In this document: positions 1-4,888 of the stretch, in pieces | Layout of the letters: each line of letters begins with the position of its first letter | Numbering within the stretch: position 1 is the first letter of the stretch | Source: Actinomycetota bacterium | Lineage (GTDB): Bacteria; Actinomycetota; Thermoleophilia; Solirubrobacterales; Solirubrobacteraceae | Direction: 5' to 3' | NCBI GenBank assembly: GCA_005883905.1 | Contig: VAYD01000407.1 | Location: 1-5,469 of the forward strand | Length of the DNA stretch: 5,469 nucleotides | Notes under the pieces: generated by a model | The model's database searches: none | Told to the model about the DNA's origin: nothing | The model's input: only the letters and a program-made list of their open reading frames with translations | Made by a program: the position numbers and the translations under genes

Positions 1-865
1 AGATGAAGAAGAACATCGAGAACAGCGACATGCCGATCAGCAGCGCGACGACGTTCGACCCGCGCAGCGTCTGCAGGCGGAAGATCGAGAACGGCACGAG
101 CGGCTCGCGGCTGCGGCGCTCGATCACGACGAACGCTGCGAGCAGCGCCACCGCGACCGCGCCGAGTCCGATCGTCCGCGCCGACCCCCAACCTGCCTGG
201 TTGGCGTCGACCAGCGAGTAGACGAGTAGCGCGAGACCGCCGGTCACCGTGACAGCGCCGGCGACGTCGAAGCTCTTCGCCCGATGGTCGCGGCTCTCGC
301 CAAGGAGGCGCGGCGCCAGGAACGCGGCCGCCAGCCCGATCGGCACGTTGACGAACAGGACCCACTCCCAGCCGGCGAACTTGGTCAGCACGCCGCCGAG
401 CAGCACGCCCGCGGCGCCACCTGAGCCTGCGACGGCGCCCCAGACGCCGAGCGCCTTGTTGCGCTCAGCGCCCTCGGTGAACGTCGTGGTGACGATCGAC
501 AGCGTGGCGGGGGAGACGAGCGCGGCGCCGAGGCCCTGCACCGAGCGGGCGATGATCAGCCACAGCTCGCTCTGGGCGAGGCCGCCGGCGAGCGACGCCA
601 ATGCAAAGAGCACCATGCCCGCGATGAACATGCGCCGGCGCCCGAGGCGGTCGGCCAGGCGCCCGCCGAGCAGCAGGAAGCCACCGAAGAACAGCGTGTA
701 CGCGTTGACGACCCAGGAGAGGTTGTCCTGGGAGAAGTTGAGGGCGCGGCCGATGGACGGCAGCGCGACGTTGACGATCGACGCGTCGAGCACGACGACG
801 AACTGGGCAGCGGCCAGCAGCGCTAGTGCAAGCCATTTGGAGCGTTGGGTGTCGGCGATGGCCAT
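1..865 (-). CDS. DHA2-family MFS drug efflux transporter (N-terminal part)
   Basis: Proton-driven multidrug exporter of the inner membrane, EmrB/QacA-like (14-helix DHA2 family). The reading frame is open from the ATG at 865 to the left edge, giving 288 codons; the C-terminal part lies outside the window. The start is MAIADTQRSKW, followed by TM1 with the family motif LDASIVNVALP (residues 26-36; Asp27 in the membrane). Motif A is GGRLADRLGRRR (67-78), motif B is RSVQGLGAAL (107-116), and the glycine-rich antiporter motif C lies at about 143-158 in TM5. Several further hydrophobic segments follow. An AGGAG ribosome site 8 bases upstream supports the start. The gene is divergent from the TetR gene at 967 and shares a 101-bp control region with it, so it is very likely that repressor's target. 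The exported substrate cannot be read from sequence. Family call is secure; substrate unknown. Confidence 0.93.
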   Translation of the reverse strand, partial: MAIADTQRSKWLALALLAAAQFVVVLDASIVNVALPSIGRALNFSQDNLSWVVNAYTLFFGGFLLLGGRLADRLGRRRMFIAGMVLFALASLAGGLAQSELWLIIARSVQGLGAALVSPATLSIVTTTFTEGAERNKALGVWGAVAGSGGAAGVLLGGVLTKFAGWEWVLFVNVPIGLAAAFLAPRLLGESRDHRAKSFDVAGAVTVTGGLALLVYSLVDANQAGWGSARTIGLGAVAVALLAAFVVIERRSREPLVPFSIFRLQTLRGSNVVALLIGMSLFSMFFFI

Positions 866-873
866 GTGCAGGA

Positions 874-878
874 CTCCT
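874..878 (-). promoter_or_regulatory. Ribosome binding site of the MFS exporter
   Basis: The minus strand reads AGGAG here, 8 bases before the ATG at 865. This is one of the few clear Shine-Dalgarno sequences in the window and fixes the exporter start. Confidence 0.7.
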
Positions 879-904
879 GGACGGGAAGCGGAAAGTGAGC
901 TACG

Positions 905-923
905 GTTCCGGTTGACTCGGAAC
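905..923. promoter_or_regulatory. Second inverted repeat with the operator half-site
   Basis: GTTCCG (905-910) and its reverse complement CGGAAC (918-923) are separated by 7 bases. The hexamer is the same as in the palindrome at 929-946, but the arms point the opposite way. The repeat covers the predicted transcription start of the exporter, just downstream of its -10 box. It could be an auxiliary TetR site, or the CGGAAC at 918 and the flanking half-sites could form alternative pairings. Binding is inferred. Confidence 0.5.
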
Positions 924-953
924 AAGATACGGAACTCCGGTTCCGTTTGTCAA
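924..953 (-). promoter_or_regulatory. Sigma70-type promoter of the MFS exporter
   Basis: On the minus strand, TTGACA (953-948, a perfect -35 consensus) is followed after 18 bases by TATCTT (929-924, four of six matches to the -10 consensus). Transcription would begin near 917-918 and leave a leader of about 50 bases with an AGGAG ribosome site before the ATG at 865. The 18-base spacer is almost entirely occupied by the operator palindrome, so a bound repressor would block polymerase directly. Confidence 0.75.
929..946. promoter_or_regulatory. Probable TetR operator, 18-bp palindrome
   Basis: The arms ACGGAAC (929-935) and GTTCCGT (940-946) are exact reverse complements around the 4-base centre TCCG. 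Size and shape suit a TetR/AcrR dimer site. It sits inside the -35/-10 spacer of the divergent exporter promoter and 21 bases before the TetR start codon, so it would let the repressor control both genes. The palindrome is seen directly; assignment to the adjacent TetR protein is inference from position. Confidence 0.75.
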
Positions 954-966
954 GGGACATCACGAA

Positions 967-1554
967 ATGTCAACAGCCGCCTCGACCACCCCCACAGAGC
1001 GGCCGCTGCGCGCCGACGCCCGCCGCAACCGCGAGAAGATCGTCAGCGCGGCACGGCAGATCGTGGGCGAGCACGGCGAGGCGGCGCAGATCGACGACGT
1101 CGCCCGGCTGGCCGGTGTAGGCGTCGGAACCGTCTACCGCCACTTCCCCAACAAGGAAGCCCTGATGGGGGAGCTGGTCCGCATGTGCGTCGTCGAGTGC
1201 ACGGCGATCGCCGAGCAGTGCGCTTCGATCGAGGATCCGTGGGACGCGTTCGCCGGCATGGTTCGGAGCTCGTGCGAGCGCATGGCAGCCGACGCCGCGA
1301 TGCGCCGCACCTGGCAGGCGGCCGACGACGCGGCGGTGGCCTACGCCGCGCCGGTGAAAGCCGAGCTCCACGACGCGGCCGAGCTCCTCATCCGCCGCGC
1401 CCACGAGTCCGGCGAGCTGCGCCCTGACTTCACCGTCGACGACATGGGCGGCCTGATGTGCGGTCTGGGCGCCGCCATCGACGCCATGCCCGAGCCGGAC
1501 GAGCGCTGGCGCCGGCTCGTCGAGTTTGCGCTCGACGGCCTCAAGCCCCACTAG
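967..1554 (+). CDS. TetR/AcrR-family transcriptional repressor
   Basis: A 195-aa DNA-binding repressor, the usual TetR length. The N-terminal domain begins around residue 15 (RADARRNREKIVSAA). The helix-turn-helix spans about 41-60, with the hallmark GVGVGTVYRHFPNKEAL stretch (50-66). The C-terminal two thirds is all-helical and variable; this part normally binds the inducer and forms the dimer. The ATG at 967 is preceded only by a weak AAGGGA (952-957, 9 bases away). I see no convincing -10/-35 pair for this strand, though the promoter must lie in the shared region. Divergence from the MFS exporter with an operator between them is the standard autoregulated efflux arrangement: ligand binding releases the repressor and induces the pump. 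The ligand is unknown. No terminator follows directly, but the hairpin at 1611-1633 could serve. Confidence 0.93.
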   Translation: MSTAASTTPTERPLRADARRNREKIVSAARQIVGEHGEAAQIDDVARLAGVGVGTVYRHFPNKEALMGELVRMCVVECTAIAEQCASIEDPWDAFAGMVRSSCERMAADAAMRRTWQAADDAAVAYAAPVKAELHDAAELLIRRAHESGELRPDFTVDDMGGLMCGLGAAIDAMPEPDERWRRLVEFALDGLKPH

Positions 1555-1576
1555 CACAACTCTTCCGAACACTTGC

Positions 1577-1582
1577 TAGCGT
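1577..1582 (+). promoter_or_regulatory. Possible -10 box of the gntR operon (leaderless)
   Basis: TAGCGT fits the TANNNT -10 pattern and is followed after exactly 7 bases by a GTG at 1590 and after 11 by the GTG at 1594. That spacing is typical of leaderless actinobacterial transcripts. No recognisable -35 box was found, and no Shine-Dalgarno sequence precedes either GTG. Short and low in information, so tentative. Confidence 0.3.
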
Positions 1583-1593
1583 CCAGCCGGTGA

Positions 1594-2337
1594 GTGTTCC
1601 GAACAATGCAAAAAAGGGGACAGACCCCTTTTTCGTACCCTGCAGCTGTGGGGACTGACCCCTCAGTCGCGCTGGTGTCCGAGCGCGTCTTCGCGCAGCT
1701 GCTCGAGGCGCTGCTCGCCGGCCGCTACGAAGCAGGGGAGAAGCTGCCGACGCAGCGGGCGCTGGCTGCGGACCTCGGCGTGACGATGAGCTCGGTGCGC
1801 GAGGCGCTCAAGCGTCTGGAGCAGATGGGGCTCGTCGACGTGCGCCGCGGCTCCGCGATGCGGGTCCGGGATTGGCGCGAGCACGGCGGGCTGGACCTCC
1901 TCACGCACCTGCTGTTCCGCGGCGGCACGCTCGACGCCGGCATCCTGCTCGCGATCCTCGAGGCTCGCGCGCTGATGCTGCGCGAGATCGCCGGGCTCGC
2001 CGCCGAGCGGCGCCGCGCCCCGCAGGTCAAGCGCCTGCACCAGCTCGCGATGCGCTTCGCGGCCGCCGAGCACCCGCACGACGCGGCGCGCATCGACTTC
2101 GCGTTCTTCACCGAAGTCGCGCAGGCCGCGCACAACCTCGTGTTCGAGCTGATCCTCAACGCGATCCGCGAGATCTACTTCGCCCACCTCGACGCCGTGC
2201 CGGTCACTGCGCGCCCGCACGAGCTGGCTCCGATCTACGCCCGCGTAGCGCGCGCGATCGACCACCGCGACGGCAATCGCGCGCGCGCCGCGGCGTTCGA
2301 GCTAGCGTCGCTGCAGGCCGAGCAGGTCAGCGGATGA
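1594..2337 (+). CDS. FadR-like GntR-family transcriptional regulator
   Basis: Ligand-responsive DNA-binding regulator of the FadR branch of GntR. Numbered from the GTG at 1594, the winged helix-turn-helix covers about 28-92, with the family core LPTQRALAADLGV (51-63) and SSVREALKRLEQMGLV (66-81). The DWREHGGLDLL stretch (93-103) resembles the linker of FadR proteins that sense fatty acyl-CoA. The helical C-terminal domain follows. Its usual metal-binding D-x-x-F-H reads D168-x-x-F171-F172, so the metal His is missing, which suits a FadR-like rather than metal-dependent ligand pocket. The start is uncertain: residues 9-24 are encoded by a palindromic repeat, and GTG codons at 1648 and 1675 (VSERVF) also keep the whole DNA-binding domain. 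It overlaps the next gene by 4 bases (ATGA) and probably controls its own operon. Family sure; ligand inferred. Confidence 0.88.
   Translation: MFRTMQKRGQTPFSYPAAVGTDPSVALVSERVFAQLLEALLAGRYEAGEKLPTQRALAADLGVTMSSVREALKRLEQMGLVDVRRGSAMRVRDWREHGGLDLLTHLLFRGGTLDAGILLAILEARALMLREIAGLAAERRRAPQVKRLHQLAMRFAAAEHPHDAARIDFAFFTEVAQAAHNLVFELILNAIREIYFAHLDAVPVTARPHELAPIYARVARAIDHRDGNRARAAAFELASLQAEQVSG
1611..1633. repeat. Palindromic repeat / terminator-like hairpin
   Basis: Perfect 9-base arms AAAAAGGGG (1611-1619) and CCCCTTTTT (1625-1633) surround the loop ACAGA. The A run before and T run after make it look like a bidirectional rho-independent terminator. On the plus strand it could end the tetR transcript, 56 bases after that stop codon. 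The GGGGACAGACCCC core also resembles a short palindrome I recall scattered through many bacterial genomes, which yields spurious KGTDPFF-like peptides when translated. One frame here reads exactly that. A dispersed mobile repeat and a terminator are not mutually exclusive. Confidence 0.6.
1650..1668. repeat. Second palindrome with two exclusive pairings
   Basis: GGGG (1650-1653), ACTGA, CCCC (1659-1662) differs by one base from the core of the hairpin at 1611-1633 and looks like a diverged second copy. The same bases also form a different perfect stem, GACTGA (1653-1658) with TCAGTC (1663-1668) around a CCCC loop. Only one of the two can form at a time. It lies between the alternative gntR starts at 1648 and 1675. 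Confidence 0.5.
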
Positions 2338-2651
2338 CCGGGCGCGAGCGCAGCGTCTTCGTGCGCGTGACCGACGCCGTCGTCGCGCCGGTGCCGCCGC
2401 TGCCGCCCGTCCGCGAGACCGACGCAGCCGCGGCCTTCGAGCGCTCGCTGAAGGCCGCGCCCAGGCTCAACGCGCTGGCGCTGCGCGCCGTGTTCCTGCT
2501 CGTGGGCGCGGGGCTGCGGCGCGGGCCGCTGCTCAAGCTCGTGCGCTCGCTCGCCCACCTGCACTACTACGGCGACGCCGGCGTGATGCGCGTCCTCGGC
2601 TACGACGCGGACGCGGTCGTCGCGCGCGCCGCCGACGTCCGCGGCCGGTGA
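2334..2651 (+). CDS. Small protein, probable partner of the GMC oxidoreductase
   Basis: A 105-aa protein (MTGRERSVFVRVTDAVV...), starting with an ATG that overlaps the gntR stop as ATGA and ending in a TGA that overlaps the GMC start as GTGA. Coupled translation of both neighbours is therefore likely. It has a proline-rich stretch (PVPPLPPVRET), then amphipathic helices with a hydrophobic segment around LNALALRAVFLLVGAGL, and ends with HLHYYGDAGVMRVLGYDADAV. This layout resembles the N-terminal region that precedes the FAD domain in long fatty-alcohol-oxidase-type GMC proteins, where a similar conserved ending (aromatic pair, then GY) occurs. I infer it is that region as a separate subunit, perhaps for membrane or partner contact. 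There is no signal peptide and no catalytic motif. The gene is real on grounds of context and overlap; its function is unproven. Confidence 0.75.
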   Translation: MTGRERSVFVRVTDAVVAPVPPLPPVRETDAAAAFERSLKAAPRLNALALRAVFLLVGAGLRRGPLLKLVRSLAHLHYYGDAGVMRVLGYDADAVVARAADVRGR

Positions 2652-4075
2652 GCGAGCGGATCGTCACCGCCGACGCGTGCACCGGCGCGGGCGGCGCGCC
2701 CGTCGCGGCGCTGCTCGCCGAGGCCGGCTGGCGCGTCGCGATCCTGGAGGAAGGCGACGTGCACGAGCCCGCCGCGATGACCGCGCGGCCGCGCGACATG
2801 ATGCCCCGCCTCTACCGCGACGGCGGCCAGATCGCGACCGTCGGCGATCCGCCGATCGTCGTGCCGCTCGGGCGCGGCGTCGGCGGGACGACGCTCGTCA
2901 ACTCCGGCACCTGTTTCCGCACGCCGCAGCACGTCCTCGATCGCTGGCGCCACGACCATGGCCTCGATGTCGACCTGGACGAGGAGTTCGAGCTCGTCGA
3001 GGAGGCGATCGGCGTCCGCCGGGTCACGCCCGAGCTCGCCGGGCGCAACGCGAACCTCGTCAAGGAGGGCGCCGACCGCCTCGGCCTCAGCGCGGGCTAC
3101 CTGGAGCGCAACGCGCTCGGCTGCGTCGGCTCCGGGGTGTGCGCGTTCGGCTGCCCGACCGGAGCCAAGCAGCACGCCGGGCAGGTCTGGATCCCGCGCG
3201 CGCAGCGTGCGGGCGCCACGACCTTCACCAACGCGCGCGCGGATCGCATCACGCTCGAGCGCGGCCGCGTCCGGGAGGTCCACGCCACCACGCGCGGCGG
3301 CGCGATGCGAGTGCGCACCGAGACCGTGATCGTCGCGGCTGGCGCGCTCCTGACACCGTCGCTGCTGCGCCGCAACCGCCTCGGCGCCGCCTCAGGGCAG
3401 CTCGGGCGCAACCTCTCGATCCATCCCGCCAGCGCCGCACGCGCGCTGTACGACGAGCCGGTCGACCCCTGGGCCGGCGTCCCGCAAAGCGTCTACGTCG
3501 ACGAGCTGGCCGGCGACGGGATCATGCTCGAGGGGATCGCGGGTCCGCCGGACCAGGCCGCCATGAGCACGCCGCGCGCGGGCGCCGAGCATCGCGACCT
3601 GATGCTCGCTGCACGGCGGACAGGCTCGTTCGGCGTCATGGTCTCCGACACCGCGCGCGGCAGCGTGCGCAGCCTCGGGCGCCGGATCGTGGTGCGCTAC
3701 GACCTGCACCCCGACGACGCCGAGCGCTTCCGGCGCGGCTTCGAGCTGCTCGCCCGGATCTTCTTCGCCGCGGGCGCGCGCGAGGTGATAGTCCCGATCG
3801 ACGGAGTGCCGACGCTGCGCGACGGCGACGTCGAGCGGCTCCCCAGTGCGCGCGTGCGACCGCGGCAGATCAGCGCGATGGCGTTCCATCCGCTCGGCAC
3901 GGCGCGCGCCGGGGCCGACTCGGCGGCATCGGTGGTCGACGAGCACCTCCAGGTGCGCGGCGCGCCCGGCGTCTACGTGGCCGACGGGAGCGTCGTGCCC
4001 TCGTCACTGGGGGTCAATCCGCAGATCACGATCATGGCGCTGGCAGCGCGCCTCGCGCGCCGGCTCAGTGCTTGA
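2648..4075 (+). CDS. GMC-family FAD oxidoreductase (long-chain alcohol oxidase-like)
   Basis: Flavoprotein that would oxidise an alcohol to an aldehyde or ketone; 475 aa, GTG start coupled to the upstream gene. Features in order: FAD-binding beta-alpha-beta at 5-36 with GAGGAPVAALLAEAG and acidic EEG (34-36); GMC signature LGRGVGGTTLVNSG (74-87); a three-cysteine block GCVGSGVCAFGCPTGAKQ (Cys159, 165, 169) typical of the fatty-alcohol-oxidase branch; and a second FAD segment with VIVAAGALLTPSLL. The C-terminal domain has HPLGTARAG (His414) and NPQITI (Asn457), matching the catalytic His and second active-site residue of the family. Oddity: the N-terminus reads TADAC-TGAGG where homologues have roughly TADVCVVGSGAGG. 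Three residues including the first Gly of GxGxxG are therefore missing between codons 11 and 12 (2680/2681), and FAD binding may be impaired. Substrate is inferred from family and the FadR-like regulator. Confidence 0.88.
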   Translation: MSERIVTADACTGAGGAPVAALLAEAGWRVAILEEGDVHEPAAMTARPRDMMPRLYRDGGQIATVGDPPIVVPLGRGVGGTTLVNSGTCFRTPQHVLDRWRHDHGLDVDLDEEFELVEEAIGVRRVTPELAGRNANLVKEGADRLGLSAGYLERNALGCVGSGVCAFGCPTGAKQHAGQVWIPRAQRAGATTFTNARADRITLERGRVREVHATTRGGAMRVRTETVIVAAGALLTPSLLRRNRLGAASGQLGRNLSIHPASAARALYDEPVDPWAGVPQSVYVDELAGDGIMLEGIAGPPDQAAMSTPRAGAEHRDLMLAARRTGSFGVMVSDTARGSVRSLGRRIVVRYDLHPDDAERFRRGFELLARIFFAAGAREVIVPIDGVPTLRDGDVERLPSARVRPRQISAMAFHPLGTARAGADSAASVVDEHLQVRGAPGVYVADGSVVPSSLGVNPQITIMALAARLARRLSA

Positions 4076-4807
4076 CGACGCGGCTGAGCTTGCGCGTGAC
4101 CTGGTTGCGGGCGACGTCGACGGCGACGAGCGTCAGCTTCATGTTCGAGTTGAAGCTCTGGCGGATGTTGCGCTGTGCGCGGCCCGAGAACTGGATCGTC
4201 AGCTTCAGGGCGCCGGCCTGGCGGTAGGCGAGGACGACCTTCGGGATCTTGATCGTCTTGCGCGAGTGGCGTTTGGCCGCCCGGCGGCTGAGGTGCCATG
4301 CCCGCCCGGGCTTCACGGTGCCAACGAGCGCGACCACGCTCGGCTCGTCGCTCGAGATCCGCAGCGACAGCCTGCCGCTGCGGCCGACGGTCCGGTTGCG
4401 GTTGAGCACCGTCACCTTCGTCGTGGGGGCACGCTTGTCGACCACGACGGTGCCGTCCGGCAGCACGGTGACGCCAGGTTGGCCGTTGGCGCCGTTCAGG
4501 CCGTTGAGGCCGGCGGCGCCGAGCAGGTCGTCGATCGTCCCGGTCGGCAGCTCGCCGAGCGTCCCGCCGAGCACCTGGTCGACGGTCTGGCCGATCGTGT
4601 CCGTGATGCCGCCGGTGGCGCCGCCGGTCGCGTTGTTCACGGTGTCGACTACGCCGCCCGCGGTCCCGGTGACGGTGTCCACGACGCCGCCGAGGGGGTC
4701 GGGCAGGTCGCGGGCGGCAGCGGAAGGCCGAGTTGTGCATGGGCCGCGACGGGCGCCGCAATGGCGATCGCCGCGGCAGCGAGAAGGGGGGCACGATGCG
4801 CGCGCAT
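4065..4807 (-). CDS. Secreted beta-sandwich-like protein, frameshifted after its signal peptide
   Basis: Product not recognised by name. From the ATG at 4807 the frame encodes a clear signal peptide: basic start MRAHR, hydrophobic core LLAAAAIAIAAPVAA, and cleavage site AHA before QLGLPLPP. That frame stops at 4649-4651. The mature protein continues in another frame from about DLPDPLGG to VVDTV and on to the stop at 4065. The total length of 743 bases is one short of a multiple of three, so one missing base explains the break. The mature part has glycine-rich near-repeats (GGVVDTV, GGVVDTV, GGITDTI), then VVDKRAPTTKVTVL opening a basic, beta-rich domain with an Ig-like feel that ends SRVVKH. 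Such exported proteins are common in Solirubrobacterales-type genomes (recollection). It converges on the GMC gene with an 11-bp overlap. Either a pseudogene or a sequencing error. Confidence 0.72.
4711..4720 (-). other. Likely frameshift point in the secreted-protein gene
   Basis: Upstream of here the signal-peptide frame makes sense (AQLGLPLPP). Downstream the other frame does (RDLPDPLGG). Adding one C to the minus-strand CCC run at 4712-4714 would join them as LPLPPRDLPDPLGG. The break must lie roughly between 4700 and 4735; the C run is the most likely spot but is not proven. Confidence 0.55.
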
Positions 4808-4888
4808 GACCCTGGTATCGGCCGTTCAGCCCCAGACTTGAGTAGTCACCTTTGTGCGCGACCGCCCTCTGACAGACTCCGGCGCCGG
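4808..4888. promoter_or_regulatory. Divergent control region of the secreted protein and glpD
   Basis: An 81-bp gap between two divergent starts must hold both promoters. For glpD, CAGACT (4873-4878) fits TANNNT at five of its six positions loosely (only the first base differs from the fixed T-A-T) and lies 10 bases before the ATG, so a nearly leaderless transcript is possible; no Shine-Dalgarno sequence is present. On the minus strand, AGGG lies only 2 bases from the ATG at 4807, too close to be a normal ribosome site. No strong -35/-10 pair is visible on either strand and no clear operator. Confidence 0.35.

Noticed and set aside
912..940. TTGACT at 912-917 as a -35 box for tetR
   Set aside because: No acceptable -10 hexamer is found 15-19 bases downstream; the sequence there is the operator palindrome.
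249..1427. A 392-codon plus-strand open frame opposite the exporter and across the TetR gene
   Set aside because: Its product is low-complexity Arg/Ala/Pro/Ser sequence with no motif. The minus-strand exporter and the TetR frame carry clear family motifs over the same bases. Long shadow frames are expected at this G+C content.
970..1572. A 200-codon minus-strand frame opposite tetR, and a similar one at 1663-2265 opposite gntR
   Set aside because: Compositionally biased, without motifs, and fully explained as antisense shadows of real genes.
4063..4089. GCTCAG and CTGAGC (6-base arms, 15-base loop) as a terminator between the convergent genes
   Set aside because: The stem is short, the loop long, there is no T tract on either side, and it lies inside coding sequence of the minus-strand gene.
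2677..4227. A 516-codon plus-strand frame inside the GMC gene, longer than the GMC frame itself
   Set aside because: It is almost all Arg, Ala, Gly and Pro with no fold signature. The GMC frame carries all catalytic and FAD motifs.
3846..4841. A plus-strand frame across the secreted-protein gene, and a 4249-4809 frame with Ser/Val/Pro-rich product
   Set aside because: These are antisense to the minus-strand secreted protein. Their repeats merely mirror its GGVVDTV repeats.
4837..4850. CTTGAGT resembling half of an HspR-type HAIR operator
   Set aside because: The required second half, ACTCAAG at 7 bases' distance, is absent; a single heptamer is not enough.
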